64,000 nt of DNA from JAUVRX01 sp049664225 (GCA_049664225.1 JBATEX010000073.1:1-64000), one strand, 5' to 3'. Shown: positions 32,687-43,154, counted from the stretch's first letter. Program-made: numbers and translations. The notes: generated by a model not told the origin, from the sequence alone.

Positions 32687-35644
32687 ATGATCGGCAAGAC
32701 CGTCTCGCACTATCGAATCGTCGAGAAGCTCGGAGGGGGCGGAATGGGCGTGGTGTACAAGGCCGAGGACACGAAGCTCGGTCGATTCGTCGCCCTCAAG
32801 TTCCTCCCCGACTCCGTTGCAGAGGACGAGCAAGCCGTCGAGCGCTTCATGCTCGAGGCACGCGCCGCGGCGGCGCTCAGCCATCCCCACATTTGCACGA
32901 TTCACGAGATCGACGAGTACGAGGGTGTGCCCTTCATCGCCATGGAGTACCTCGAGGGTCAGAACCTCAAGTACGCCATCGGTGGCCGACCCATGTCTCT
33001 CGAGATCGTCATCGAGCTCGGTATCCAGGTGGCCGAGGCGCTGGCTGCGGCCCATGCCAAGGGCATTACCCATCGCGACATCAAGCCCTCCAACATCTTT
33101 CTTTCGATGGGTGGGCAGGCCAAGGTCGTCGACTTCGGTCTGGCCAAGATGGCGATGCAGATCACCCCGGCGAGCGAGGAAGAAACGATCGTCGCCGATG
33201 CGCCTACCCAGACGGCCGACCTCACCGGGTCGGGCAAAGCAATGGGAACGGTGGCCTACATGTCGCCCGAGCAGGCACTGGGCAAGGAAATCGATTCCCG
33301 TTCTGATCTCTTCTCGTTGGGCGCCGTGCTCTACGAGATGGTCACCGGCAAACAGGCCTTCTCCGGAGTCACCCAGGCGGCTGTTTTCGACAAGATCTTG
33401 AACCGGGCTCCCGCACCTCCATCTCATCTGGGGATCGAAACCCCTTGGGAGCTCCAGCAGGTTCTGGACAAGGCGCTGGAGAAGAACGCGGTGCTGCGCT
33501 ACCAGAGCGCACTCGAGCTGCACACCGACCTGCGCCGCTTGCGTCGAGACATGGAGTCAGGACACTCCTCTGCCGTCATTCCGGCCCCCGAATCCGCCCA
33601 GGGAACGCCGCTCTCCAGTGGTTCCGTCACTGCAGCGGTGCCAGCCTATTCCGGTTCGCAGCCCGCCATCTCGGGTGCCCACCCGGCGGTCATGGGCTCT
33701 CCGTCGGCAGGAGTCCTGATTGCCGAGCCAGCCCAGACATCCACCAAGAAGCGGGCTCTCTGGATCCTCTCGGCGCTCCTCTTGGCGGCCGTGGCGATTA
33801 TTGCATTGCTCCTGCAGAAGCAACCTGGCACTGTCGCCCTCACCGACAGCGATGTGCTCCTGCTCACCGATTTCACCAATACCACCGGCGATCCGGTCTT
33901 CGACGACACTCTCACGCAAGCCCTGGCGGTCAAGCTCGAGGAGTCGCCCTACCTCAACGTCCTTCCCGAAAGGCAAGTGCAGGAGGCTCTGGGCTTCATG
34001 GGCCGCGCGACCGACGATCGCGTAACGCCCGAAATCGCCCAAGAGATCTGCGAGCGCCAAGGCCTCAAAGCCCTGGTCAGGGGCGAGATCGCTCCCCTCG
34101 GCACCAACTTCGTTGTCACTCTGACGGCAGACGAATGTCTCTCAGGCAAAGCACTGGCCCGAGAGCAAGTGCAGGCCTCGAGCAAGGAAGAGGTCTTGTC
34201 GGCTGTTGGCACAGCGGCGGTGGAAATTCGCCGCAAGCTCGGTGAGTCTCTGGCCTCGATCGAGAAGTACGACGCTCCGCTCGAAGAGGCTACAACCTCT
34301 TCTCTAGAGGCGTTGAAGGTCTTCAGCCGAGGCGAGAAGAAGAGAGCCAGCGGTCGCGAGGACGAGGCCATCCCTCTGTTCAAGCGGGCTGTCGAGCTCG
34401 ATCCCGATTTCGCCCAGGCCTACGGGGCTTTGGGTACCATCTACGGCAATCTGCGGGAATGGGAGATATCGCGCGAGTACCTCACTAGAGCCTTCGAGCT
34501 GCGCGACCAGGTGAACGAGAAAGAAGAGCTATACATCACTGCGCATTATCACGACAACGTGACTGGTGACGTCGACAAGCAGATCGAGGCCTACAAGCTG
34601 TTCAAGCACAACTATCCCCGTGACTGGACGCCCGTCAACAATCTAGCAGTGCAGTACAACGACCTGGGGTGGTTCGAGAGAGCCGTCGACGAGGGCCAGG
34701 TGGCCGTGGAGCTCAACCCCAACCATGCCTTCCCCTACTCCAATCTCGGCGAGGCCCTCCGCAGCCTGAATCAGCTCACAGAGGCCAAGCAGATCTACAG
34801 TGAGGCGCTGGAGAAGGGCTTCACCTACCACCAGCTCTACATCGGTCGATACCTGATCGCCTATCAGGAGGGTGACCAGGCGACCATGCAGCGAATGGCG
34901 GATTCCCTGTCCGGGGACTCGGGAGAGGCCTGGATGCTCGCAACCCAGGCCAACGTCGCCGCCTCGGCGGGTCGCCTCAACGAAGCGCGAGACCTGACCG
35001 GTCAGGCTATCAAGGTCGCGAGGGAGTTCGGATTTACCGAACAGACCGCCTACTTCATGGCCTGGGCTGCAGACTACGAGGCCGCTTTCGACAATGAGGA
35101 GCGGTCGCGGGAGCTTGCTCTCGCGGCGCTGGAGATTGCCCGCAGCCGCGACACCATGCCGTATGCGGCCGTCATTCTGGCCCGAGCTGGAGCCGTCGAG
35201 CAGGCCGAGGCCTTGCTCGAGGAACTCATGGAGCGCTTTCCGGACGACACCGTCATCAACAAGGTCCAGGCCCCTATCGCCCGAGCTGCTATCGCACTGC
35301 AGCAGCAGGATCCGCAACGAGCTGTCAAACTTCTGGAAACGACGATTTCCTACCAAAGGGGTCAACTCTGGGCGATCTACCTCAGAGGCCTGGCCTACCT
35401 CGCGACGAGCGAGCCAACCAAGGCCATGGCCGAGTTCTTGAAGCTGCAAGATCTCGGCAGCGTCCAACCCGATCTACCAGTGCACACTCTCACGTACCTG
35501 GGGATGGCTCGCACAAGCTCTGCAATGGGCAATTCCAAAGCCGCACGCGAGTCCTACGATGCCTTTCTCGAGCGCCTGCAGGACGCCGATGAAGGTATCC
35601 CGCTCGTCACCGAAGCTCGAGCCGAATTGGCCCGCTTGCCCTAG
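32687..35644 (+). CDS. Membrane Ser/Thr protein kinase with C-terminal TPR array
   Basis: A 985-residue Hanks-type kinase. The kinase domain spans about 8-275: Gly loop LGGGGMGVVYKAED, Lys in VALKFLP, catalytic HRDIKPSN, VDFGLAK and MSPEQALGKEIDSRSDLFSLG. A Ser/Pro linker follows, then one membrane segment (about 356-376), an extracytoplasmic region with a FlgO/TolB-like fold pattern (LLTDFTNTTGDPVFDDTL), and TPR repeats to the end. This architecture is common in Acidobacteriota. All catalytic residues are present. I preferred the ATG of MIGKTVSHYRI, and another ATG lies eight codons upstream. Confidence 0.92.
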   Translation: MIGKTVSHYRIVEKLGGGGMGVVYKAEDTKLGRFVALKFLPDSVAEDEQAVERFMLEARAAAALSHPHICTIHEIDEYEGVPFIAMEYLEGQNLKYAIGGRPMSLEIVIELGIQVAEALAAAHAKGITHRDIKPSNIFLSMGGQAKVVDFGLAKMAMQITPASEEETIVADAPTQTADLTGSGKAMGTVAYMSPEQALGKEIDSRSDLFSLGAVLYEMVTGKQAFSGVTQAAVFDKILNRAPAPPSHLGIETPWELQQVLDKALEKNAVLRYQSALELHTDLRRLRRDMESGHSSAVIPAPESAQGTPLSSGSVTAAVPAYSGSQPAISGAHPAVMGSPSAGVLIAEPAQTSTKKRALWILSALLLAAVAIIALLLQKQPGTVALTDSDVLLLTDFTNTTGDPVFDDTLTQALAVKLEESPYLNVLPERQVQEALGFMGRATDDRVTPEIAQEICERQGLKALVRGEIAPLGTNFVVTLTADECLSGKALAREQVQASSKEEVLSAVGTAAVEIRRKLGESLASIEKYDAPLEEATTSSLEALKVFSRGEKKRASGREDEAIPLFKRAVELDPDFAQAYGALGTIYGNLREWEISREYLTRAFELRDQVNEKEELYITAHYHDNVTGDVDKQIEAYKLFKHNYPRDWTPVNNLAVQYNDLGWFERAVDEGQVAVELNPNHAFPYSNLGEALRSLNQLTEAKQIYSEALEKGFTYHQLYIGRYLIAYQEGDQATMQRMADSLSGDSGEAWMLATQANVAASAGRLNEARDLTGQAIKVAREFGFTEQTAYFMAWAADYEAAFDNEERSRELALAALEIARSRDTMPYAAVILARAGAVEQAEALLEELMERFPDDTVINKVQAPIARAAIALQQQDPQRAVKLLETTISYQRGQLWAIYLRGLAYLATSEPTKAMAEFLKLQDLGSVQPDLPVHTLTYLGMARTSSAMGNSKAARESYDAFLERLQDADEGIPLVTEARAELARLP

Positions 35645-36240
35645 CCTCACCGCCCGCCCTGGGGGTTGAGGCGGCTGCAGCTTGCGCCAGCCGATCCTTG
35701 AGGCAGTGAGGTCTGGAGGGCCTCGGGCCTCAGTAGATGACCACCATCTTGTGAGGTCGGTTCGGGGGGCAGGACCTCCCAGCTGCCTGTACTCACTGCC
35801 AATGGCTGAACTTCCTGTGGGCTCCGCGGACGAAACTCTGGCTCTGGCTGAGGGGAAGTGGGGGTGTAGGGGCTCAAGGGCGTGAGGGACGACTCCCTGG
35901 TACGAGTCTCGAGACATCTTGGCGCTCTGACATCAAAGAACGGTGCAAGGCCGCGTGCGAGGTCTCCAGCCGGAGGCCCAGGACGACGGGGGAGAGCCTC
36001 GTGCGTGGCCCTGTGCCACCAACGACTCAAGACCCCAAGCCCTCAAAGGTCGGCCGGAGCAAGCGACGGACGATTCAACCCCCAAGCCCTCAAAGGTCGG
36101 CCGGAACAAGCGACGGACGCCTCAACCCCCAAGCCCTCAGAGACCGGCCGGGAGGCACGCCCAACCACCTCATCCCCATCGCCGCGCCGGCCTATCCGGC
36201 CGCGGCAATCTGCCGTATTCTTGGGCTTCCGCAAAGCTGC
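35645..36240. repeat. Intergenic mosaic repeat island 6
   Basis: The longest repeat island here. It contains a hairpin GGCTG/CAGCC near 35671-35689 and the GGTCGG(T)TCGGGGGGCAGGA module near 35755-35774. The segment GCAAGGCCGCGTGCGA at about 35944-35959 is shared with island 7. From 36020 to 36175 it holds three tandem copies of the CCCAAGCCCTCA linker plus hairpin unit. No gene is seen. Confidence 0.8.
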
Positions 36241-36290
36241 CTCGAAGCGGTTTCATACACCGCTAAGGAAAAAGCTGAACTGGAGGGAAC

Positions 36291-39200
36291 ATGAAAGCTG
36301 AAAGTCCGCGGCTGCGCCTCTGGCCCATCGCCACAGCCCTGATTTTGACAACGCTCACCCCGACCGGTGGCCCCGTCCTGGCTGCCGAAGAGAACGATTC
36401 GAATACCGTCTTCGATCCAGCCCTCTACTCGGCGATGAAGTACCGGCTGGTGGGCCCTTTTCGAGGAGGACGGGTCACGACAGTGGCCGGAGTCCAGGGT
36501 CAGCCTTACACCTTCTACTTCGGCTCCACCGGCGGTGGGGTATGGAAGACAACCAGCGCCGGAGAGGCATGGGAGAACATCTCCGACGGTTTCTTCGGGG
36601 TCGGTTCCATCGGGGCCATTGCCGTCGCTCCGTCCGACCCCAACGTGGTCTACGCAGGTACGGGATCGGCCTGCCCCCGGGGCAATATTTCCACCGGAGA
36701 CGGCATCTATCGATCCACCGATGCGGGCAAGTCCTGGCAGCACGTGGGCCTCGGCGACACCGGTCAGATCGGCAGAATCGTGGTGCACCCACAAGACCCC
36801 GACCTCGTCTATGTCGCGGCGCTCGGGCATATTTTCGGACCCAATGAGGAACGTGGCGTCTTTCGCTCGGCGGACGGCGGTCAGACCTGGGAGAAAGTGC
36901 TCTACGTCTCCGACCAGGCTGGCGCCGTGGATCTGACCATGAACCCTGACAATCCCCGACACCTCTTCGCTGCCATCTGGCGCGCTGAGCGCAAGCCATG
37001 GACCATGATCGACGGCAGCGAGGAGAGTGGCTTGTATAGAACGACCGACGGAGGACAGAGCTGGGACCTCCTGACCGAGGCTGCGGCGGAGAACGGTCTG
37101 CCCAGCGGCGTCCTGGGGCGAATTGGCGTCGCCATCTCACCTGCCCGGTCCGAACGCGTGTGGGCGCTGGTCACCGCGGTCGGAGATAGCAGTGGTCTCT
37201 ACCGCAGCGAGGATGGCGGAGATTCCTGGCGCCAGACCAGCGGTGACCACCGCCTGACTACCCGCGGTTGGTACTACACCCACGTCCACGGGGATCCGGC
37301 AGACCCTGACACAGTCTTCGTCAACAACGTTCACTTCCTCAAGTCGATCGATGGGGGTCAGAACTTCGAGAAACGACCCGTGCCCCACGGCGACAACCAT
37401 GACCTGTGGATCAATCCCAACGACACCGAGATCATGATCCAGGCCAACGATGGCGGCGCCAACGTCACCCTCGATGGCGGCGAGACATGGTCGAGCCAGC
37501 ACAATCAGCCGACGGCCGAGTTCTATCGGGTCATGGTGGACAGCCAGTTCCCCTACCGCCTCTATGGAGCTCAACAGGACAACAGCACTATCAGCGTCCC
37601 CTCCTGGGCACCCAACGTCCTGACTCCAGAAGAATCGTGGTTCGACGTCGGTGGCGGCGAGAGCGGCCACATCGCAGTCCATCCCGACGATCCGAACATC
37701 GTCTATGCAGGGACCTATATCGGCAGGATCGACCGCTACGACCGTCGGGTGGGCTTCGGACGCAACGTAGTGATCTATCCCCAGATGCAGGATGGGACCG
37801 CTCCCAGAGACCTCAAATACCGCTTCCAATGGAACGCGCCCATTCGCTTCTCACCCCACGATCCGGAGGTCATCTACCACACCTCGAACTACGTCCACAG
37901 CTCCCGAGACGGCGGCATGAGCTGGCAGACCATCAGCCCGGACCTGACCCGCAACGACGCCGAAAAGCAGGGCCTGCCAGGGGGGCCGGTGCAACACGAC
38001 CACACGGGGGTGGAGGTCTTCAACACGATCTTCGCTTTCGAGGAATCTCCGCTCGTGGCTGGGGAGCTCTGGGCCGGCAGCGATGATGGACTCGTCTACC
38101 TTTCGAAGGACGCCGGAGCCACCTGGGATGACGTCACTCCGTCACGGATGACCCCGGACAGCACGGTGAACGCCATCGCTCTTTCGCCACACCAGACCGG
38201 CCGCGCCTTCCTGGCGGTTCACCGCTACCGGATGGATGACTTCCGTCCCTCTCTGTGGCGCACGGACGACCATGGCTCTAACTGGAAGCTCCTCACCAAC
38301 GGGTCGAATGGGATCCCGGACGATCATCCGACTCGTGCCATCGTCGAAGATCCCGACAGAAGAGGCCTGCTCTTTGCCGGTACCGAGTTTGGTCTTTTCG
38401 TTTCTTTCGATGACGGCGCCCACTGGCAGACATTGCAGCTCAACCTGCCGGTCACACCGATCACCGACCTACGGGTCCACAACCAGGACCTCGTCGTGGC
38501 GACCCAGGGAAGATCCTTCTGGATCCTGGATGATCTGACACCACTGCACCAGCTGCACGAGGGAATCACTGACGCGGCCGTCCACCTCTTCAAGCCGCGT
38601 GACAGCTACCGGATCGCCGGCCTCGCCAGTTTCAGGGGATCTCGGACCCCCCAGCAACCAGACAGCGGAGCGACGCTCCTCTTCTGGCTCGAGGAGGAAC
38701 CCGCCGAGCCGGTCACTCTGGAGATCCTCTCCTCGGACGGCAAAGTCCTCCGCACCTTTGACAGCGAGGAGGACGAAGAGCAGATTCGAAAACACGACGA
38801 ACCGGTTCTACCTTCTACTCAGGGCATGAATCGCTTCGTCTGGGACTTGAAGCGGTCGGGTCCCGAGTTGCTCGACAAGGCGCTGTTTTCCCTCGCCTAC
38901 ACCGGCGCCTACTATGTCCTGCCTGGAACCTATACGGCAAGACTGAAGGTAGGGGACACCGAGCTGACGCAGCCGCTCCAGGTCCTCAAGGACCCTCGGC
39001 TCACCTGGGTCTCTGACGAGGACCTTCGCGCGCAGACTGCACTCATCGAGGAGATCGCGGCCACCCTCGAGAATGTCCACAACAGCATCGGCCAGCTGCG
39101 GTCCGTACGGGATCAGATTCGAGCCATGACCGAGCGGGCTACCAAGGCAGGTTACGGAGGCGAATGGGAGCAGCAGGGCGAACAGATCGCCGAGCGGCTG

Positions 39201-39497
39201 ACCAGCATCGAGGAAGAGCTGATCCAGACCCAGGCCCAAACGAACCAGGATCTGCTCAACTACCCGCCGAGGCTGGACGATCAGCTGGCCTACCTGTACA
39301 GCCATGTCTACCAGGCCTATGGACGACCAACGGAGGGCTCGTATCAACGGCTCGAGGATCTGCGCCAGCAACTCGAGCCTCATCTCGAGTCGCTCCGAGA
39401 AGTTCTCGAATCGGACCTGGTGGAGTTCGACGAAGCACTGCGAGAGACAGGTATCCCCCCAGTGATTGTGCTCACCCGAGACCCGGCAGAACACTGA
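36291..39497 (+). CDS. Very large exported BNR/VPS10-type beta-propeller protein
   Basis: A 1068-residue secreted protein with a signal peptide (about 1-32, ending VLAAEEN). From 45 to about 730 it has repeated SxDxGxxW blades such as STGGGVWKTTSAGEAWENIS, STDAGKSWQHV, SADGGQTWEKV and SKDAGATWDDV, the sortilin/VPS10 or BNR pattern. It resembles the 'glycosyl hydrolase, BNR' proteins abundant in Acidobacteriota. A beta-sandwich and a helical C-terminus (about 900-1040) follow. No catalytic residues can be assigned. GGAGGGA lies before the ATG. The next gene, an exported metallo-hydrolase, is 74 bases downstream. Confidence 0.88.
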   Translation: MKAESPRLRLWPIATALILTTLTPTGGPVLAAEENDSNTVFDPALYSAMKYRLVGPFRGGRVTTVAGVQGQPYTFYFGSTGGGVWKTTSAGEAWENISDGFFGVGSIGAIAVAPSDPNVVYAGTGSACPRGNISTGDGIYRSTDAGKSWQHVGLGDTGQIGRIVVHPQDPDLVYVAALGHIFGPNEERGVFRSADGGQTWEKVLYVSDQAGAVDLTMNPDNPRHLFAAIWRAERKPWTMIDGSEESGLYRTTDGGQSWDLLTEAAAENGLPSGVLGRIGVAISPARSERVWALVTAVGDSSGLYRSEDGGDSWRQTSGDHRLTTRGWYYTHVHGDPADPDTVFVNNVHFLKSIDGGQNFEKRPVPHGDNHDLWINPNDTEIMIQANDGGANVTLDGGETWSSQHNQPTAEFYRVMVDSQFPYRLYGAQQDNSTISVPSWAPNVLTPEESWFDVGGGESGHIAVHPDDPNIVYAGTYIGRIDRYDRRVGFGRNVVIYPQMQDGTAPRDLKYRFQWNAPIRFSPHDPEVIYHTSNYVHSSRDGGMSWQTISPDLTRNDAEKQGLPGGPVQHDHTGVEVFNTIFAFEESPLVAGELWAGSDDGLVYLSKDAGATWDDVTPSRMTPDSTVNAIALSPHQTGRAFLAVHRYRMDDFRPSLWRTDDHGSNWKLLTNGSNGIPDDHPTRAIVEDPDRRGLLFAGTEFGLFVSFDDGAHWQTLQLNLPVTPITDLRVHNQDLVVATQGRSFWILDDLTPLHQLHEGITDAAVHLFKPRDSYRIAGLASFRGSRTPQQPDSGATLLFWLEEEPAEPVTLEILSSDGKVLRTFDSEEDEEQIRKHDEPVLPSTQGMNRFVWDLKRSGPELLDKALFSLAYTGAYYVLPGTYTARLKVGDTELTQPLQVLKDPRLTWVSDEDLRAQTALIEEIAATLENVHNSIGQLRSVRDQIRAMTERATKAGYGGEWEQQGEQIAERLTSIEEELIQTQAQTNQDLLNYPPRLDDQLAYLYSHVYQAYGRPTEGSYQRLEDLRQQLEPHLESLREVLESDLVEFDEALRETGIPPVIVLTRDPAEH

Positions 39498-39571
39498 GAA
39501 ACCACCACGGTGTCGAACAGGATTCGCCGACCCCTGTCATCTCGCCACAGTATCTAGAGAGGAGAAAGTCC

Positions 39572-40573
39572 ATGATCCCGACTACGAACCTGGTGGCTGG
39601 ATCTCTAAGCCGACGTCAGTTCATGCACCTCGCCAGTGCCTCGGGCCTCGGCCTCTTCGCCGGAGCCACCCGTCTCCAATCCGCATCCCGACAAAGTCAG
39701 AGCTCCAGAGTTGCCGCGGGCCCCTGGGGTCAGATCGAGAAGCTTGGTGAAGGGATCTGGTCCGTAGTCTCTACCCCGCTGGCCCACGACGACTGGACGA
39801 CCCTATGCAATGGCGGGATTGTGGCAGGTTCGGAACAGGTTCTCGTGATTGAGAGTTTCGCCGGACCCGCTGGTGCGCGGCTCGTGGCGCAACAGGCCCG
39901 GGAGCTCTCCGGCCGATGGCCCACCGATGTACTCGTCACCCACTACCATGGCGACCATGCCAACGGGCTCGAGGGCTTTGTCACTGGAGACTCCAGACCC
40001 GAGATCTGGATGACGGCGACAACCCGGAAACTCATACTCGAAGCGGATGGGCGACGGGACGAATCCCCCGATCCGGTGCGCAAAGAGATGCTGGAAGGCG
40101 CCAGGCTGATCGCTCCCGAAGGCGTCCTCCAGCTGAATCTCGGTGGCCTCGACCTGAAGATTCAACCCCGTCGAGGACACACTGCCAGCGATGTGACCGT
40201 CGAGCTCGAAGGACCGGGCATCGTTTTCTGCGGCGACCTTATCTGGAACCAGATGTTCCCGAATTTTCGGGACACCCTGCCATCGGTTCTATCGAAGAGC
40301 GTACGCTCCCTGCGGCGCGAAGCTGCCACCACCTACGTTCCTGGGCATGGCCCTCTCGCCACCGGCGCCGAGGTGGATCGGTTCACGGAATTGATCGACT
40401 CGGTGGAGGCCACGGCGCGCAGAGCTATCGAAAGCGGGACCCCGGCGGCCGAAGCGGCGGCCGAGTTCCGACTTCCAGAGGCGCTCGAGGACTGGCACCT
40501 CTTCCGAGAGAGCTACTTCGAGGTCGCCATCGGCTCCTGGTTCAAGGAGCTGGGGCTCGATCCGGCGGGCTGA
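39572..40573 (+). CDS. Tat-exported metallo-beta-lactamase-fold hydrolase
   Basis: A 333-residue protein with a twin-arginine signal (SLSRRQFMHLASASGLGLF) and an MBL fold. The zinc motif THYHGDHANG is complete, with further ligands in RRGHTASD (His), FCGDLIWN (Asp) and VPGHGPL (His). This fits binuclear MBL hydrolases of the SoxH/quinoprotein-relay-associated type. AGAGGAGAAA lies before the ATG. It follows the BNR protein closely and may be co-transcribed. The substrate is unknown, and similarity to beta-lactamases does not imply antibiotic hydrolysis. Confidence 0.88.
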   Translation: MIPTTNLVAGSLSRRQFMHLASASGLGLFAGATRLQSASRQSQSSRVAAGPWGQIEKLGEGIWSVVSTPLAHDDWTTLCNGGIVAGSEQVLVIESFAGPAGARLVAQQARELSGRWPTDVLVTHYHGDHANGLEGFVTGDSRPEIWMTATTRKLILEADGRRDESPDPVRKEMLEGARLIAPEGVLQLNLGGLDLKIQPRRGHTASDVTVELEGPGIVFCGDLIWNQMFPNFRDTLPSVLSKSVRSLRREAATTYVPGHGPLATGAEVDRFTELIDSVEATARRAIESGTPAAEAAAEFRLPEALEDWHLFRESYFEVAIGSWFKELGLDPAG

Positions 40574-40620
40574 CCTCCCCGCAGGCTTCCGAAGTCGAGC
40601 AGGGTCAGGCCCCTTTCGGC

Positions 40621-41142
40621 TCAGGGCTTCTTCTTGTAGAGGCCGTCGAAGGCTGTCTGCCAGCTCGTTCCCTGGTCCTTCGAGACTTCCCAGTGCTGTC
40701 GCACTGTGCCATCGGCATTCGGCGTCCAGGTGATCCGGTTGAGTAGCGCCTCACCCTCGCGGTTCACCGAGTCGCCTTGCAAGACCATTCGGCCATCCTC
40801 GAGGCCACCTGCCAGATCCAGAGTCGTGCCGTTACGCCAGACCCAGGACTGCTGCCACTTGCCGGTTTGAGGGTTGTAGGAATTGAGGCTCGAGCCGGCG
40901 CTGCCCTGGGCCCCGCTCCACATCTCCTGCACGACACAGCCATCGAGGATCGGCCGAATGCTGCTGGTGCCGGCCAGTTTGCCATCCGAATAGACCTCCC
41001 AATCTCCGATCCAGAAATCGAATTCGTGGGCCTTCTCGGCACCCGAGCACTGGGCAGTGACCTGAGCCACAGCTGGGTTCCCCAAGCCCCAGATAGCTAG
41101 AAGCAGAAGCAGTAAGCTGAACCCAGCGAGTGATTTCCTCAT
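40621..41142 (-). CDS. Exported DUF1579-like protein
   Basis: A 173-residue secreted protein with a signal peptide ending NPAVAQ (about 27). The body has the HEFDFWIGDWEVY opening and beta-rich pattern (CVVQEMWSG, LNSYNPQTGKWQQSWV, VRQHWEVSKDQGTSWQTAFDGLYKKK) seen in DUF1579-type lipocalin-like proteins. Function is unknown. GAGGAG lies seven bases before the ATG. It is 13 bases downstream of the ATP-cone kinase-like gene on the same strand and may share its transcript. Confidence 0.75.
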   Translation of the reverse strand: MRKSLAGFSLLLLLLAIWGLGNPAVAQVTAQCSGAEKAHEFDFWIGDWEVYSDGKLAGTSSIRPILDGCVVQEMWSGAQGSAGSSLNSYNPQTGKWQQSWVWRNGTTLDLAGGLEDGRMVLQGDSVNREGEALLNRITWTPNADGTVRQHWEVSKDQGTSWQTAFDGLYKKKP

Positions 41143-41154
41143 CTTCGGTGCTCC

Positions 41155-42492
41155 TCAATGAACCTCGTAGGCACTGCCGCCGATGAACTCCCGCAAAAGA
41201 GATGTCGCTGGTACCAGGGAGTCGTCGGCCACATCTTCTATGGAATCCAATAGATCGAAAATCCTGCGCGCTCGAATGTAGCCGTCGAGGCGCTTGGCAT
41301 CGTCTCGCCACTTGTCGAGGAAGTCGGGAAGGTGACTGAAGAGATGTTGTTTCAGGAAAGGCAGCTCGTAGGCCAATGCCGTATTGACCTGGAAGTCAGC
41401 CATGGCCTGATTAGGGATGATGTGCTTGAGCTCGCTCCGGCGCACGTAGTGCCAATGCAGGATCGTCTTTTCCGGTGAATAGGCCCGATACTGATGGTCC
41501 CTGACCATCCGACGCAACAGCCTTATATCGGTCCAGCGCGCATATCGGCCACCCGCTGTTTTCAACTGACTGATCGTCTCCAGATAGAGTCGAAACTTGT
41601 GCTCGTCCGGCACGCTGGCGGTAAGGCCACCGTAGAGCCCATGAAGGGTATCGAGCAGAATCAGGCTTCCAGGCTCCGGCTCGAATCGGTTCGTTTCCTC
41701 GACTCTCTTGCCGGAACGAAAGTCGTAGATCGGCATATCGATACCACTACCCCGATCCAGCTGCGCCAGGTGCTCGTTGACGAGCGACAGATCCATGGCC
41801 TCCGGCGTCTCGAAGTCGTAGTCCCCGAACTCGTCCTTGGGGTGAAGCTCGAGATCAAAGAAGTAGTTGTCCAGAGACAGCGGAATGACATGCAGCCCTT
41901 CGGCTTCGAGCAGCGCCCCCAGCTTGTGGGTAGTCGTCGTCTTGCCTGAAGAGCTGGGCCCAGCCACGATGATGAAGCGCAGCTCGTCCCGCCTCTCCAG
42001 AATGGCACTGGCCGCACCTTCCAACATGGACTCGTAGCGGCGGTCCGCCTCTGTGATGAGATTCGGCAACCGACCTCCCCGAATCAGGGCGTTGAACTTC
42101 TCCACGGTGTTGCACTCGTGGCTCACCGCCCAGTCCAGAGCCTGCCACATGGTTCTGTAGGGTATGTACTCGACCTGTCTGGCACGCAATCTGGAGCGCA
42201 TCTTGGCGCGCTCGTGTCGGTAGACAATGAAGGCCTTGGCAGTCTTCGCATGACCGGCCTTGATCAGTACCCGCTCCACCACATCCTGCACCTCCTCGAC
42301 CGTCGGCGGGGAATCGTCGGAATAGGTGGCCGAGAGCGCCGCGATGACTTCGTCGCTCAACTGCTCCGTCAGTTCACGGTCGTGCCCACCGACTGCGGCG
42401 GCCGCCTTGTAGATGGCGACGGTGATCTTTTCGCGATCGAAGGGAGCCACCTCCCCGTTGCGCTTGACGACGGATGAGATGGGGGTGATCAT
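41155..42492 (-). CDS. ATP-cone plus uridine-kinase-like nucleoside kinase
   Basis: A 445-residue fusion. The N-terminal ATP-cone (VKRNGEVAPFDREKITVAIY to about residue 95) is an allosteric nucleotide sensor best known from ribonucleotide reductases. The second part has Walker A VAGPSSSGKTTTTHKLG near residue 178, then SLDNYFFD and YDFETPEAMDL, the uridine kinase/phosphoribulokinase pattern. It probably phosphorylates a nucleoside or related sugar under nucleotide control. I chose the ATG at 42492, because the frame upstream is unlike the family. Confidence 0.85.
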   Translation of the reverse strand: MITPISSVVKRNGEVAPFDREKITVAIYKAAAAVGGHDRELTEQLSDEVIAALSATYSDDSPPTVEEVQDVVERVLIKAGHAKTAKAFIVYRHERAKMRSRLRARQVEYIPYRTMWQALDWAVSHECNTVEKFNALIRGGRLPNLITEADRRYESMLEGAASAILERRDELRFIIVAGPSSSGKTTTTHKLGALLEAEGLHVIPLSLDNYFFDLELHPKDEFGDYDFETPEAMDLSLVNEHLAQLDRGSGIDMPIYDFRSGKRVEETNRFEPEPGSLILLDTLHGLYGGLTASVPDEHKFRLYLETISQLKTAGGRYARWTDIRLLRRMVRDHQYRAYSPEKTILHWHYVRRSELKHIIPNQAMADFQVNTALAYELPFLKQHLFSHLPDFLDKWRDDAKRLDGYIRARRIFDLLDSIEDVADDSLVPATSLLREFIGGSAYEVH

Positions 42493-42587
42493 GACCTCGA
42501 CATCAGAGGACAGGTCAAGAAAAAGGCTGCGACAATCCACCCACTCCCTCCGCTAGCCGCACCCTACGGGCAAGACCCCGGTTCTGC

Positions 42588-43085
42588 TCAGTCCAGCGGC
42601 GGAATACGCAGTACCTGGCCCGGGTAGATCTTGTCGGGATCCGACAGCATAGGCTTGTTGGCCTCGAAGATCACCGGGTATTTCATGGCATTGCCGTAGG
42701 ATTTCTTGGCGATGCCCGAGAGCGTGTCGCCGGACTCCACAGTATAGAACTGGGCTTCGGGCTCGGCGGCTTCCACCTCGATCTGATCGTCGACCGTGGC
42801 GATTCCAGCCGTGTTGCCCAGCACGAGGACGATTCTCTCCTTGGTCGCCTGATCCAAGACCCTGCCAGACACTGTGACCAGGTCGTCATCGACCCGAATC
42901 CCGAGATCCTCGATCTCGAAGCCCAGGGTCTCGACAGTCTTGGCCAGCCCCATGGCTCTTCGCCTGTCGTTGATCTTCTGAATCTCCTCAGGGCTGTACT
43001 TGGTGGTCTGGGACTGAGGCTCCGTGGCCTCGTCCGTACCCATGATCTTGCTTCCGGCTTCCTTGATGAAATCGAATAGACCCAT
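42588..43085 (-). CDS. kbp: BON-LysM potassium-binding protein Kbp-like
   Basis: A 165-residue protein matching E. coli Kbp (YgaU), a cytoplasmic K+-binding stress protein. It opens MGLFDFIKEAGSKI, has a BON domain (VETLGFEIEDLGIRVDDDLV to VDDQIEVE) and ends with LysM (FYTVESGDTLSGIAKKSYGN, then PDKIYPGQVLRIP). Conservation across the whole length supports the assignment. The insert after the opening is about 15 residues longer than in E. coli. GAGGAGAGA precedes the ATG. It is next to dodecin on the same strand. Confidence 0.92.
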   Translation of the reverse strand: MGLFDFIKEAGSKIMGTDEATEPQSQTTKYSPEEIQKINDRRRAMGLAKTVETLGFEIEDLGIRVDDDLVTVSGRVLDQATKERIVLVLGNTAGIATVDDQIEVEAAEPEAQFYTVESGDTLSGIAKKSYGNAMKYPVIFEANKPMLSDPDKIYPGQVLRIPPLD

Positions 43086-43154
43086 TTCTCGTCTCTCCTC
43101 GTTCACGCAATCCAAAATGGCTCGCAGGGGCTCGGGAGCCCCCGCTTGGGGGGT

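Noticed and set aside
35645..36240. Integron attC array or prophage attachment site
   Set aside because: Hairpins recur, but there is no integrase, no cassette ORFs and no attC core sites. The same modules occur in unrelated gaps.
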